Shown here in pieces: positions 28,739-38,442 of a stretch of 64,000 nucleotides of DNA (its first letter is position 1; each line of letters starts with the position of its first letter). The DNA lies in the NCBI RefSeq assembly GCF_000328565.1, contig NC_019966.1, positions 5,084,001 to 5,148,000 on the forward strand, read 5' to 3'. Under the pieces are notes generated by a model. It worked only from the letters and a program-made list of their open reading frames with translations. It was not told where the DNA came from and ran no database searches. The translations under genes and the position numbers were made by a program. The stretch comes from Mycobacterium sp. JS623. Lineage in GTDB: Bacteria; Actinomycetota; Actinomycetes; Mycobacteriales; Mycobacteriaceae.

Positions 28739-28744
28739 TAGCAT
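28739..28744 (+). promoter_or_regulatory. Candidate -10 box for tRNA-Gln
   Basis: TAGCAT fits TANNNT and lies 15 nt before the mature 5' end of tRNA-Gln, a suitable distance for a short tRNA leader. No convincing -35 box. Confidence 0.3.
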
Positions 28745-28758
28745 CACGAGTTGATCAG

Positions 28759-28830
28759 TCCGTCGTGGTGTAATCGGCAGCACCTCTGATTTTGGTTCAG
28801 ATAGTTCAGGTTCGAGTCCTGGCGACGGAG
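28759..28830 (+). tRNA. tRNA-Gln (anticodon TTG)
   Basis: This 72-nt cloverleaf has the acceptor stem TCCGTCG/CGACGGA with discriminator G, D-arm region GGTGTAATCGGCAGCACC, anticodon stem TCTGA/TCAGA with loop TTTTGGT (anticodon TTG, reads CAA) and T-arm CAGGTTCGAGTCCTG. CCA is not encoded. It lies 4 nt before the glmU ATG and very probably shares its transcript, the same order as in M. tuberculosis. Confidence 0.96.
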
Positions 28831-28834
28831 CTCT

Positions 28835-30352
28835 ATGTCCAATGTGCGCGGTGAGGCCGCTGTCCTGGTTTTGGCGGCCGGGGCGGGCACCCGCATGCGC
28901 TCAGACACCCCCAAGGTGCTGCACACCCTGGCCGGCCGCAGCATGCTCGCGCACGCGCTGCACTCGGTGGCCAACGCCGCACCCGGGCATCTCGTCGTCC
29001 TGCTTGGCCATGACCGCGACCGCGTCGAGCCCGCCGTCGCCGCGCTTGCCGAGGAGTTGGGTCGGCCCATCCAGGTCGCGGTTCAACAGGAGCAGCTGGG
29101 CACCGGTCATGCGGTGCGCTGCGCGTTGGCGGCGCTACCCGACGACTTCACCGGCGTCGTCGTCGTGACCTATGGCGATGTGCCGTTGCTGGACGCCGAC
29201 ACGCTGGCCGGGCTGATCGCCGCGCACAGCGCCGAGTCGGCCGCGGTGACCGTGCTGACCACAACGTTGGCCGATCCGACCGGCTACGGGCGGGTAGTGC
29301 GCACCGCCGACGGTGAAGTCATCGCCATCGTCGAGCATGCCGACGCCGGGCCGTCGGAGCTGACCATCCAGGAGATCAACGCCGGCGTCTACGCATTCGA
29401 CGCCACGGCGCTGCGCTCGGCTCTGGACCGGCTCGAGCCGCACAACGCTCAGCAGGAGCTGTATCTGACCGACGTGATCTCGATCGTCCGCTCGGATGGG
29501 CTGGTCGTGCGGGCCAAGCACATCGACGACTCGACGCTGGTCGCCGGCGTCAACGACCGCGTGCAGCTGGCTGAGCTGGGCGCCGAGCTGAACCGGCGCA
29601 TCGTCGCCGCGCATCAGCGGGCGGGGGTGACCATCGTCGATCCCGCCACGACGTGGATCGACGTCGACGTCACCATCGGTCGCGACACGGTGATCCGGCC
29701 CGGCACGCAGCTGCTCGGCTCGACCCGCATCGGCGGCCACTGCCTGATCGGGCCCGACACCACACTGGCCGACGTCACCGTCGGCGACCAGGCTTCGGTG
29801 GTCCGCACGCACGCCACGTCCGCCGCGATCGGTGACGGCGCCGACGTCGGGCCGTTCACCTATCTGCGGCCCGGCAGCGTGCTCGGCGCAGACGGCAAGC
29901 TCGGCGCGTTCGTCGAGACCAAGAACGCGACCATCGGCACCGGCACCAAGGTGCCGCACCTGACCTACGTCGGCGACGCCGACATCGGCGAGCACAGCAA
30001 TATCGGCGCGTCGAGCGTCTTCGTCAACTACGACGGGGAGAACAAGAGCCGCACGACGATCGGCTCGCACGTGCGGACGGGGTCCGACACCATGTTCGTC
30101 GCGCCGGTGAATGTCGGCGACGGCGCGTACACCGGCGCGGGCACGGTGGTGCGCGAGGACGTGCCGCCCGGCGCGCTGGCCGTCTCGGCCGGCCCGCAGC
30201 GCAACATCGAGGGTTGGGTGGCGAAGAAACGGCCGGGGTCGAAGGCGGCCGCCGCAGCGGCGGCGGCATCAGGCACCGCCGAGGCCGCCCGTCGGGCCGC
30301 CTCTAGGCAGGCCGGCGAACCAACGGACTCGGGCGACGCCGCAAAGCCGTGA
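28835..30352 (+). CDS. glmU: GlmU, GlcNAc-1-P uridyltransferase/GlcN-1-P acetyltransferase
   Basis: This 505-residue bifunctional enzyme makes UDP-GlcNAc for peptidoglycan and arabinogalactan linkage. The N-terminal nucleotidyltransferase (1-230) has [18 protein letters not shown] and [14 protein letters not shown]. The C-terminal left-handed beta-helix (about 260-460) has the hexapeptide repeats ([28 protein letters not shown]) and the active-site region [17 protein letters not shown]. The last 40 residues are Ala-rich and unstructured, as in other mycobacteria. It starts 4 nt after the tRNA-Gln gene, so its leader would depend on tRNA processing; prs follows 74 nt downstream. Confidence 0.96.
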   Translation: MSNVRGEAAVLVLAAGAGTRMRSDTPKVLHTLAGRSMLAHALHSVANAAPGHLVVLLGHDRDRVEPAVAALAEELGRPIQVAVQQEQLGTGHAVRCALAALPDDFTGVVVVTYGDVPLLDADTLAGLIAAHSAESAAVTVLTTTLADPTGYGRVVRTADGEVIAIVEHADAGPSELTIQEINAGVYAFDATALRSALDRLEPHNAQQELYLTDVISIVRSDGLVVRAKHIDDSTLVAGVNDRVQLAELGAELNRRIVAAHQRAGVTIVDPATTWIDVDVTIGRDTVIRPGTQLLGSTRIGGHCLIGPDTTLADVTVGDQASVVRTHATSAAIGDGADVGPFTYLRPGSVLGADGKLGAFVETKNATIGTGTKVPHLTYVGDADIGEHSNIGASSVFVNYDGENKSRTTIGSHVRTGSDTMFVAPVNVGDGAYTGAGTVVREDVPPGALAVSAGPQRNIEGWVAKKRPGSKAAAAAAAASGTAEAARRAASRQAGEPTDSGDAAKP

Positions 30353-30426
30353 GCCGGTTGCCGATTGTTGGCCATCTGGCTACCCGTACGATTAGCCCGT
30401 AACGATCCCCAAGCAATGAGGGCACC

Positions 30427-31407
30427 GTGGGCACCGAGTGGACCGATAACCGCAAAAATCTGATGCTCTTCTCGGGTCGCGCGCACCCCGAACTGGCCGA
30501 GCAGGTGGCCAAGGAGCTCGACACTCCGGTCACCGCGCAGACCGCACGAGACTTCGCCAACGGCGAGATCTTCGTTCGCTTCGATGAGTCTGTTCGCGGC
30601 TGCGACGCGTTCGTACTGCAGTCGCATCCCGCGCCGCTGAACCAGTGGCTGATGGAACAGCTGATCATGATCGACGCTTTGAAGCGCGGCAGCGCCAAGC
30701 GAATCACCGCGATCCTGCCGTTCTATCCGTATGCCCGTCAGGACAAGAAGCACCGCGGCCGCGAGCCCATCTCGGCTCGACTGGTCGCCGACCTGCTCAA
30801 GACCGCCGGTGTCGACCGGATCATCACCGTCGATCTGCACACCGACCAGATCCAGGGCTTCTTCGACGGCCCGGTGGACCACATGCGGGCGCAGAACCTG
30901 CTGTGCGGCCACATCGCCGAGAACTACGCCGACCACGACATGGTCGTGGTCTCCCCCGACTCCGGCCGCGTGCGTGTCGCTGAGAAGTGGGCCGACGCGC
31001 TGGGCGGTGTCCCGCTGGCCTTCATCCACAAGACGCGCGACCCGCTGGTGCCCAACCAGGTGAAGTCCAACCGCGTCGTCGGTGACGTCAAGGGCAAGAC
31101 CTGCATCCTCACGGACGACATGATCGACACCGGCGGCACGATCGCGGGTGCGGTGAAGCTGCTGCATCAGGACGGCGCGGGCGATGTGATCATCGCCGCG
31201 ACACACGGCGTGCTGTCCGAACCGGCGTCGCAGCGACTGGCTGAGTGCGGTGCCCGCGAGGTGATCGTCACCAACACGCTGCCGATCGGTGAGGACAAGC
31301 AGTTCCCGCAGCTGACCGTGCTGTCGATTGCACCACTGCTGGCCAGCACCATCCGCGCGGTGTTCGAAAATGGTTCTGTCACTGGCCTTTTCGACGGGTC
31401 GGCGTAG
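30427..31407 (+). CDS. prs: Ribose-phosphate pyrophosphokinase
   Basis: This 326-residue PRPP [19 protein letters not shown] pyrophosphate from ATP to ribose-5-phosphate, feeding nucleotide, His, Trp and decaprenylphosphoryl-arabinose synthesis. Motifs: FANGEIFVRFDESVRG, FYPYARQDKKHRGREPIS (flexible loop), TVDLHTDQIQGFF (metal-binding DLH) and the PRPP loop LTDDMIDTGGTI. GTG start at 30427. It follows glmU as in the M. tuberculosis order, and its TAG overlaps the next GTG by one base. Confidence 0.96.
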   Translation: MGTEWTDNRKNLMLFSGRAHPELAEQVAKELDTPVTAQTARDFANGEIFVRFDESVRGCDAFVLQSHPAPLNQWLMEQLIMIDALKRGSAKRITAILPFYPYARQDKKHRGREPISARLVADLLKTAGVDRIITVDLHTDQIQGFFDGPVDHMRAQNLLCGHIAENYADHDMVVVSPDSGRVRVAEKWADALGGVPLAFIHKTRDPLVPNQVKSNRVVGDVKGKTCILTDDMIDTGGTIAGAVKLLHQDGAGDVIIAATHGVLSEPASQRLAECGAREVIVTNTLPIGEDKQFPQLTVLSIAPLLASTIRAVFENGSVTGLFDGSA

Positions 31408-31751
31408 TGGCAGAAAACGTCATCTATCACAACCCTAACTGCTCGACATCGCGTAAGACCCTGGATCTGTTGCGGGACAACGGCATCGATCCCGAAATCG
31501 TCCAGTATCTGAAGACGCCGCCGTCGCGGGCCGAGCTGGTCAAGATGATCAAGGACGCAGGCATCGACGTGCGCACCGCGGTGCGCAAGCGCGAAGCGCT
31601 GTATGCGGAGCTCGGATTGGCCGACGCGTCCGATGACGAGTTGCTCGACGCGATGGCCGAGCATCCGATCCTCATCGAGCGCCCATTCGTCATCACCCCC
31701 AAGGGCACCCGGCTGGCCCGGCCGATCGACGCGGTTCGCGAGATTTTGTGA
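31407..31751 (+). CDS. ArsC-family reductase (thioredoxin fold)
   Basis: This is a 114-residue protein of the ArsC/Spx family. The N-terminal active site NPNCSTSRKTLDLL carries the Cys of glutaredoxin-dependent arsenate reductases, and LIERPFVITPKGTRLARP near the C-terminus supplies the conserved Arg/Pro segment. It would reduce arsenate to arsenite, or act as a general thiol oxidoreductase, in the cytoplasm. No arsenite exporter or ArsR is adjacent, so the arsenic role is an inference. It sits between prs and lpqT with 1-nt and 4-nt overlaps and is clearly in that operon. Confidence 0.88.
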   Translation: MAENVIYHNPNCSTSRKTLDLLRDNGIDPEIVQYLKTPPSRAELVKMIKDAGIDVRTAVRKREALYAELGLADASDDELLDAMAEHPILIERPFVITPKGTRLARPIDAVREIL

Positions 31752-32398
31752 AGCTGAGGCGAGGGCTGGTCGCCGCTCTCGCGGTGCTCACCGCAACAGC
31801 CTGTGGCGCGAAAACGCCTGACTATCAATCGGTTTGGTCGACGTCAGCCACGACAACCACGTCGACGACCAGCAATGCGGCGCCGGTCCCGATCGCGCAG
31901 TTCCTCGAGGAAAAGGGCGTCAAGGGCGACCCGGTCGCGCCGCAGAAGCTCAGCGGTCTGACGGTGACGATGCCGCAGCCGAAGGGTTGGACGCAGTACA
32001 ACAATCCGAACTTCGCACCGGGCACGCAGATGATCGCCAAGAACGACACCTATCCCACCGCGATGCTCATCGTCTTCAAGCTGACCGGCGACTTCGACGT
32101 CAACGAGGCGATCAAGCACGGCTACGCCGACGCGCAACTGTCACAGAACTTCAAGCAGCTCAATGCTTCTACTGCGAACTGGCACGGCTTCCCGTCGGCG
32201 ATGATCGAGGGCAGCTACGACCTCAACGGTCGCCGGATGCACAGCTACAACCGCATTGTGATCCCGACGACCGCGCCGCCGGCGAATCAGCGCTACCTCG
32301 TTCAGTTCACGGTGACGGGCTACGCCGAGAAGGCCGCCGAAGAGGCCCCGGACATCGAGGCCGTGATCGGCGGCTTCAACGTCGCATTGCCGAAGTAG
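31748..32398 (+). CDS. lpqT: LpqT-like lipoprotein
   Basis: This 216-residue exported lipoprotein has a signal peptide with lipobox LTATAC (Cys19), a Ser/Thr-rich linker (about 28-48) and a LpqN/LpqT-type domain with LTVTMPQPKGWTQYNNPNFAPG and VIGGFNVALPK. The family is found only in mycobacteria and relatives; LpqN-type proteins bind cell-envelope biosynthesis factors, but LpqT itself has no settled function. GTG start overlaps the arsC-like stop by 4 nt. Position after prs is conserved (Rv1016c). Confidence 0.88.
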   Translation: MKLRRGLVAALAVLTATACGAKTPDYQSVWSTSATTTTSTTSNAAPVPIAQFLEEKGVKGDPVAPQKLSGLTVTMPQPKGWTQYNNPNFAPGTQMIAKNDTYPTAMLIVFKLTGDFDVNEAIKHGYADAQLSQNFKQLNASTANWHGFPSAMIEGSYDLNGRRMHSYNRIVIPTTAPPANQRYLVQFTVTGYAEKAAEEAPDIEAVIGGFNVALPK

Positions 32399-32430
32399 AC
32401 GACGCGTAGCGCCGAACTAGGCTTAGCGCC

Positions 32431-33300
32431 ATGAGCCAGTGGACCGCCGCAGATCTGCCTTCCTTCACCGGGCGCACCGTGATCGTCACCGGTGCCAACA
32501 GCGGCCTCGGTGCGATCACCGCGCGCGAGCTCGCCCGCGTCGGCGCCAAGACGATCCTGGCCGTGCGCAACACCGCCAAGGGTGACGCCGCGGCCGCGGG
32601 GATGAGTGGTGACGTGGAGGTTCGTAAGCTCGACCTGCAGGACTTGGCGTCGGTGCGCGCCTTCGCCGACGGTGTCGACGGCGCCGACGTGCTGATCAAC
32701 AACGCAGGGATCATGGCCGTGCCGTACGCGCAGACCGCCGACGGCTTCGAACGCCAGATCGGCACCAACCACCTCGGCCACTTCGCGCTGACCAACTTGC
32801 TGCTGCCGAAGATCACCGACCGGGTGGTCACTGTCGCGTCGATGATGCATCTCATCGGCCGCATCAATCTCAAGGACCTGAACTGGAAGTCGCGGCCATA
32901 CCTCGCGTGGCCTGCCTACGGGCAGTCAAAGCTCGCGAATCTGCTGTTCACCAAGGAACTGCAGCGCCGTCTGGCGGCGGCGGGTTCACAGGTGAAGGCA
33001 CTCGCCGCACATCCCGGATATTCGGCGACCGAACTGCAGTCGCACTCGACGGGCCTGTTCGGCAAGGTGTTCCAGGCAGGCAATTCGCTGATGGCCACGT
33101 CGGCCGAATTCGGCGCCCGCCAGACCTTGTACGCGGCGTCGCAGGAGCTGCCGGGCAACACGTACGTCGGACCGCGCGGCGCCTTCTGGGGGCCGACCGG
33201 GCCGACCCCGCTGCGCAGTCCGCTGGCACGCGACGCGAAGAAGGCGGCGGCGCTATGGGAGCTGTCCGAGCAGCTCACGGACACCAAATTTCCGCTCTGA
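32431..33300 (+). CDS. Short-chain dehydrogenase/reductase
   Basis: This is a 289-residue SDR of the protochlorophyllide-reductase/retinol-dehydrogenase-like branch. Cofactor motif VTGANSGLGAITAREL, NNAGIM, catalytic Ser in VTVASMMH and YxxxK in YGQSK are all present. The sequence NHLGHFALTNLLLPK is typical of the branch. It uses NAD(P)H; substrate unknown. It lies between lpqT and rplY, an insertion with respect to the M. tuberculosis order, 32 nt after lpqT and probably read from the same transcript. Confidence 0.88.
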   Translation: MSQWTAADLPSFTGRTVIVTGANSGLGAITARELARVGAKTILAVRNTAKGDAAAAGMSGDVEVRKLDLQDLASVRAFADGVDGADVLINNAGIMAVPYAQTADGFERQIGTNHLGHFALTNLLLPKITDRVVTVASMMHLIGRINLKDLNWKSRPYLAWPAYGQSKLANLLFTKELQRRLAAAGSQVKALAAHPGYSATELQSHSTGLFGKVFQAGNSLMATSAEFGARQTLYAASQELPGNTYVGPRGAFWGPTGPTPLRSPLARDAKKAAALWELSEQLTDTKFPL

Positions 33301-33426
33301 ACAGCTGATGCGCTAACCTTGCTGGCGATCACGGCGAGGGTGGCCCGGCCACCGTTATCGACGCGAGCCTCTTTTCAGTGGTGCGCCCTTGCTGTGCTGA
33401 GCACACGACACAGGAGCAGCACGAAA

Positions 33427-34098
33427 ATGGCTAAGACTTCCACCGCGAACAAGCTGACCGCTGCGGTACGCACCGAGACGGGTAAGGGCGCGTCACGTCG
33501 CGCCCGTCGCCTCGGCAAGGTGCCCGCCGTTCTCTACGGCCACGGCAGCGACCCACAACACCTCGAACTCGATGCGCACGACTTCTCGGCCGTGCTGCGG
33601 CACTCGGGCACCAACGCGGTGCTCACCCTCGACATCGACGGCAAGGAGCAGCTCGCGCTGACCAAGGCGCTCGAGATCCATCCCATCCGCCGCAGCATCC
33701 AGCACGTCGACCTGCTCGTCGTGCGCCGTGGTGAAAAGGTGACCGTCGAGGTCAACGTCATCGTCGAGGGCGAGCCGGTTTCCGGGGCGCTCGTCACCCA
33801 GGACGCCAACACCATCACGGTCGAAGCCGACGTCCAGTCGATTCCCGACCACCTCACCGTGTCGATCGAGGGGGCGGAACTCGGCACCCAGTTCGCCGCC
33901 GGCGCCATCACGCTGCCGTCGGGCGTCACCCTGGTTTCGGACCCGGAGACGCTCGTCGTGAACGTCGTCGCCGCGCCGACCGCTGAGGAGATGGAAGGCG
34001 AGGGTGCCGGCGAGGCAGCCGAAGCCGAGGGCGAGGCACCGGCCGAAGCCGCCGAGGGCGAGGCGGCCGAAGAGGCGCCCGCCGAAGAGTCCGAGTAG
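33427..34098 (+). CDS. rplY: Ribosomal protein bL25 (Ctc form)
   Basis: This is a 223-residue L25/general-stress Ctc protein that binds 5S rRNA in the large subunit. The L25 domain (1-95) has [26 protein letters not shown] and the Ctc C-terminal beta domain follows ([32 protein letters not shown]). The last 35 residues are Glu/Ala-rich. ATG at 33427 follows CAGGAG at 10 nt; a longer upstream reading is not supported. pth lies 12 nt downstream, the conserved pair. Confidence 0.95.
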   Translation: MAKTSTANKLTAAVRTETGKGASRRARRLGKVPAVLYGHGSDPQHLELDAHDFSAVLRHSGTNAVLTLDIDGKEQLALTKALEIHPIRRSIQHVDLLVVRRGEKVTVEVNVIVEGEPVSGALVTQDANTITVEADVQSIPDHLTVSIEGAELGTQFAAGAITLPSGVTLVSDPETLVVNVVAAPTAEEMEGEGAGEAAEAEGEAPAEAAEGEAAEEAPAEESE

Positions 34099-34110
34099 AC
34101 GGACGCCAAT

Positions 34111-34689
34111 ATGGCCGAAACCATTTTGGTGGTCGGCCTCGGCAACCCTGGAGCGCAGTACGCAACGACGCGGCACAACATCGGTTTCCTTGTCGCAGAT
34201 ATCCTTTCGGACCGCCTCGGTTCGGGGTTCAAGGTGCACAAGAAGTCGGGGGCCGAGGTGGCGACAGGCCGCCTCGGCGGTCAGTCTGTCGTGCTGGCCA
34301 AACCGCGGTGTTACATGAACGAGTCGGGGCGCCAGGTGGGGCCGCTGGCCAAGTTCTACTCGGTGCCGCCGGCCGACATCGTGGTGATCCACGACGAGCT
34401 CGACATCGACTTCGGCCGCATCCGGCTCAAGTTCGGCGGCGGTGTTGCGGGGCACAACGGGCTGCGCTCGGTGGGATCATCGTTGGGCACCAATGACTTT
34501 CAGCGTGTCCGCATAGGCATCGGCCGTCCGCCCGGTCGGATGGAAGGCGCGGCATTCGTGTTGGGAAACTTCACCAACGCTGAATGGCGCGAGGTTCCAA
34601 CTATCTGCGAGCAGGCGGCCGACGCCACCGAACTCCTTGTGTCCCAAGGGCTTGAGCCAGCGCAGAATACGGTGCACGCCTGGGGGTAG
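34111..34689 (+). CDS. pth: Peptidyl-tRNA hydrolase
   Basis: This 192-residue enzyme frees tRNA from peptidyl-tRNA that drops off ribosomes. Motifs: [18 protein letters not shown] with the catalytic His, [43 protein letters not shown] and [10 protein letters not shown]. Length is standard. It is the last gene of the glmU-prs-rplY-pth row; downstream a glycoside hydrolase gene converges after 23 nt and the conserved order is broken by a 10-kb insertion. Confidence 0.95.
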   Translation: MAETILVVGLGNPGAQYATTRHNIGFLVADILSDRLGSGFKVHKKSGAEVATGRLGGQSVVLAKPRCYMNESGRQVGPLAKFYSVPPADIVVIHDELDIDFGRIRLKFGGGVAGHNGLRSVGSSLGTNDFQRVRIGIGRPPGRMEGAAFVLGNFTNAEWREVPTICEQAADATELLVSQGLEPAQNTVHAWG

Positions 34690-34712
34690 AGCCGAGCGGA
34701 CGGGTAGCGCCG

Positions 34713-35846
34713 TCAGGTGGTGCCGGACCCGCCGACCAACTGGCGAATCGCTTGAATTTCGCTGGTTTGGAAGGGCCGTCCATCGGGGTATACGAGGTCG
34801 CTGAACCACACCTTCGGAGCGCCGCGGTACGCGTGGTCCCACGAATCCCACGGCAGATACGTCTGCGTCTTGCCAGCGACAAAGCCCCAGTTGAATGCAC
34901 CGACGTTGTGCCGCTTGGCGATTGGCAGGATTCCTTCGACGGTGTTGCCCAACGGCCGGGCCAGATACTCCGTGCAGAGAATCGGACGGCCCAGTGATGA
35001 AAGCTCGTTGATCTTGGCCTCGAACTCGGCCGGCTTGCCGTAGGAGTGGAAGGTGACCACGTCGGAGTTGTCGAGTTGAATGTCGCTGATATCGCTGCGG
35101 CTGCCCTCGTCCCAGCTTCCGGTCCAGACACCACTTGTCAGCGGTTGCACCGGGTTCACCGAACGCGCCCACTGAAAGACTTGGGGTAGCAGCGCCGCGA
35201 CGAGATCCTGCTTGTCCTTCCTCTCCACTTTCCGATACACCCGTGCGGGATTGTCGGGCTCGTTCCACAAGTCCCAGCCCAAAATTCGGCTGTCACTTCG
35301 GAATTGGCCTACGACGCCCGTGACATAGGCGTACAGAACGTTGCGGTACTGCGGATCCCCGAGATGCTCGGCGCCCGGGCTCTGCACCCAGCCGGAGTTG
35401 TGCACGCCGGGTGTTGGCGGGCCCTGCGGGCCCACGCGGGGGAACGGGTTCCAGCACGAATCGAACAGCACGAACAAGGGCTTGATCCCGCGGTTGGCCG
35501 CGATGCCGACGAATTGCGTTAGGCGGCCGAGAAATCCGCGTGGATCTTGGGCCCAGAGCAGATCGTGGAGGAAGACCCGCACGCAGTTCAGCCCGAGCGA
35601 TCGGGCGTAACCCAGTTCGGCGTCGATTCGTCGTGGGTCGTACGTACCCGGCTGAAACATCTCCAGCTGGTTGACGGCCGTCGACGTGACGTAGTTGGCG
35701 CCGACGAGCCAGCCTTGCGCTTGATACCAGCGATTGGCGTAGTCCGCCGTCCATCGAGTCGGCTCGGCGACAGCCGGAGGCAAACGGGTCATTGCAGCAC
35801 CAACCGCCAGTAAGAGCGGCAGTTTTAGGGCTGTACGGCGGTGCAC
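34713..35846 (-). CDS. Secreted GH5-like glycoside hydrolase
   Basis: This 377-residue exported protein has a signal peptide (MHRRTALKLPLLLAVGAAM, cleavage after about residue 27; twin Arg possible). A TIM-barrel glycosidase of clan GH-A follows: acid/base Glu in GWDLWNEPDNPARV (about residue 195) and nucleophile Glu in PILCTEYLARP (about residue 293), with VTFHSYGKP and FNWGFVAGKTQTYLPWDSW supplying further site residues. Similar mycobacterial proteins are labelled cellulase or 1,4-beta-xylanase, but the substrate here is not known. It is divergent in role from its neighbours and upstream of no obvious partner; rpf lies on the same strand 77 nt away. Confidence 0.82.
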   Translation of the reverse strand: MHRRTALKLPLLLAVGAAMTRLPPAVAEPTRWTADYANRWYQAQGWLVGANYVTSTAVNQLEMFQPGTYDPRRIDAELGYARSLGLNCVRVFLHDLLWAQDPRGFLGRLTQFVGIAANRGIKPLFVLFDSCWNPFPRVGPQGPPTPGVHNSGWVQSPGAEHLGDPQYRNVLYAYVTGVVGQFRSDSRILGWDLWNEPDNPARVYRKVERKDKQDLVAALLPQVFQWARSVNPVQPLTSGVWTGSWDEGSRSDISDIQLDNSDVVTFHSYGKPAEFEAKINELSSLGRPILCTEYLARPLGNTVEGILPIAKRHNVGAFNWGFVAGKTQTYLPWDSWDHAYRGAPKVWFSDLVYPDGRPFQTSEIQAIRQLVGGSGTT

Positions 35847-35923
35847 GCAGCAACGTTAGTGGCCCGCAGCCCCGTACTCAGACCTCCATATCGATTCGAA
35901 ACCTGTTGGGTTCAAGATCGTTA

Positions 35924-36753
<830 letters not shown>

Positions 36754-37788
36754 TCAGCGTCCCCGAATGCCGCTGTCGACGACCTTCACCTGCTTGTGCG
36801 GGTAGCGGCGTTCGGCGTGCTCCTTGGCCGCGGAGTTGGGCAACACGTAGAGCGTCTCCTTCTTCTCTTGCAGCGGCTTCAGCACCAGATCCATGAACCC
36901 CTTGCGGTTGTCGAGATAGGGCTCGATGACGTCCTCGCCCGCTGGGCATACGGCGAGGCAGTACGCCGCCTTGTAATTCGCCTTGAACGAAAGGCTCTGC
37001 CACATCGACGCGTTCTCGGAATCGCTGACGCGCGAGCGGAAGTCGTCGGCATCGGCGCTGTCGGCGACGGTTTGCACGTAGTCGGTGAACCCGCCCATGA
37101 ACTCGCGGTAGTTGTGCACCGAGCAGGCGACGAAATCGAAGTCGCCGTCCTTCTTGATCGCCCCGACCGGGCAGGCCGCCACACACAGCTTGCACTCCAG
37201 GCACGGCGAATAGTCAAGCGGCTCACCGTAACTGCTGACGGGTGCGGCCACCAGGATCGTGCCGAGCAGGATGAAGTTGCCGAACTTCGGGTGTATCACA
37301 TTGCGGTGGATGCCCATCACACCGAGTCCTGACGCCACTGCGACCGGCTTGTGCGCCACCACCCAGATGCGACCGGGATAGCGGTCCATCTCCATTGGGA
37401 AGGACATCGACGGGTTGATCGCGCGGTATCCCGCGTCCTGCAACGCGCGGGTGATCCGATGTGCGGCCTCGTTCATGATCTCGCCGCTGCGATGGAACTC
37501 TTGGTTGGCGACGCTTCGCGCGGTCGAGCGGACATTGTCGCGATTCATCTTCACGACGAGTGAGATGTAGCTCTGCACGCCCGGCAGCGCCGCGTCGACG
37601 TGCTCGCGCTCGCTCGCCAGATCAGCGTTCTCGACACTTGCGAACGCGACGTCGTCGACACCGGCATCGAGGCACACCTGCCGCAGCCAGTCCGCGTCGA
37701 TGACTCCCGGCTTCTCGGTCTTTCGAGCACGCACCTTGCGAACCGTCGGATGGTCGGCGAGGCGGGCCGGGATCTTCTCGATCGTCAT
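36754..37788 (-). CDS. 4Fe-4S double-cluster oxidoreductase, QueG/dehalogenase-like
   Basis: This 344-residue protein carries two ferredoxin-type cluster motifs: CLECKLCVAACPVGA (near residue 195) and AYCLAVCPAGED (near residue 280), where the second set is incomplete in simple CxxCxxC form. The N-terminal region and FPMEMDRYPGRIWVVAHKPVAVASGLGVMGIHRNVIHPKFGNF resemble epoxyqueuosine reductase and the cytoplasmic cousins of reductive dehalogenases. No cobalamin motif can be asserted. ATG at 37788 is chosen; the inverted repeat AGTAT/ATACT sits just upstream. Function unknown; an electron-transfer or reductase role is the family inference. Confidence 0.75.
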   Translation of the reverse strand: MTIEKIPARLADHPTVRKVRARKTEKPGVIDADWLRQVCLDAGVDDVAFASVENADLASEREHVDAALPGVQSYISLVVKMNRDNVRSTARSVANQEFHRSGEIMNEAAHRITRALQDAGYRAINPSMSFPMEMDRYPGRIWVVAHKPVAVASGLGVMGIHRNVIHPKFGNFILLGTILVAAPVSSYGEPLDYSPCLECKLCVAACPVGAIKKDGDFDFVACSVHNYREFMGGFTDYVQTVADSADADDFRSRVSDSENASMWQSLSFKANYKAAYCLAVCPAGEDVIEPYLDNRKGFMDLVLKPLQEKKETLYVLPNSAAKEHAERRYPHKQVKVVDSGIRGR

Positions 37789-37792
37789 GCTG

Positions 37793-37810
37793 AGTATAGT
37801 ACACAATACT
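37793..37810. promoter_or_regulatory. Inverted repeat upstream of the 4Fe-4S gene
   Basis: AGTAT (37793-37797) and ATACT (37806-37810) flank an 8-nt centre, starting 4 nt before the ATG at 37788 of the minus-strand gene. It covers the probable ribosome-binding or promoter position, as a repressor site would. A trans-acting regulator is not adjacent. Confidence 0.35.
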
Positions 37811-37902
37811 TAGCTACCTCGGCCCGTTAGAAAGCCCGCCTCCTGCGTAAAGAAAACGTTCGGACCCGACATTCCTGCCCATGACGGGGGTACACCGGAC
37901 AC

Positions 37903-38442
37903 ATGAGTGACATACGTACGGGCCATTCCGGCCTGCTACGGCGAGGGTGGTCGCGGTTGCTTGACGGCGACCGTGTTTGGGGGTCAATCGAGGTTCGTCC
38001 CGACCGCTTCGGTGTGACCCGATATCGGCTGGTGGTGTTCCCGCCGGGGATCAGCGACTCCGAGCGCAGGCAGGTACGCGTGGCGCAGGGCTGGCCCCTG
38101 TGGGGCGCGCTGGTGTGGATCCTCTGCGAAGTATGGCTGAGCCATCTGACGGGGCCGATGACGGCTCTTGTCACGTCGACGGCCATCTACCTGGGATTGG
38201 GTCTGGTCGCCACGACCAGGGCAGGCGATGCGCGCAGACAAGTCAGGACAATGGGTGTGATGGTGATGGCGGGTCACCGCGATCCGGTGTCGTCGGCGCT
38301 GCTTCACAAACTGGACACGCTCGCCGGTGCGCTGCTGGAAGCCGACGAACTGCTTGCCCGCGGTGTCGTCTCGCCGATGGCTCACGAGATGACGTGGTGG
38401 CGGGTTTATGACCAGATGGAATCCACCAGCATAGCGGCCTAG
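37903..38442 (+). CDS. DUF6611-like membrane protein
   Basis: This 179-residue protein has two hydrophobic segments (about 65-85 and 88-104) in the middle, a basic N-terminal part with WSRLLDGDRVWGSIEVRPDRFGVTRYRLVVFPPG, and a C-terminal helical part. The pattern WGSIEVRPDRFGxTRYRLVVFPPG is the one I associate with the mycobacterial DUF6611 family; function unknown. ATG at 37903. Its last 4 nt overlap the end of the convergent SDR gene. Family name is from memory, so treat it as provisional. Confidence 0.65.
   Translation: MSDIRTGHSGLLRRGWSRLLDGDRVWGSIEVRPDRFGVTRYRLVVFPPGISDSERRQVRVAQGWPLWGALVWILCEVWLSHLTGPMTALVTSTAIYLGLGLVATTRAGDARRQVRTMGVMVMAGHRDPVSSALLHKLDTLAGALLEADELLARGVVSPMAHEMTWWRVYDQMESTSIAA

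Noticed and set aside
31407..31751. An arsenic-resistance operon
   Set aside because: Only an ArsC-like protein is present, embedded in the prs-lpqT row, with no ArsR, ArsB or Acr3 near it.
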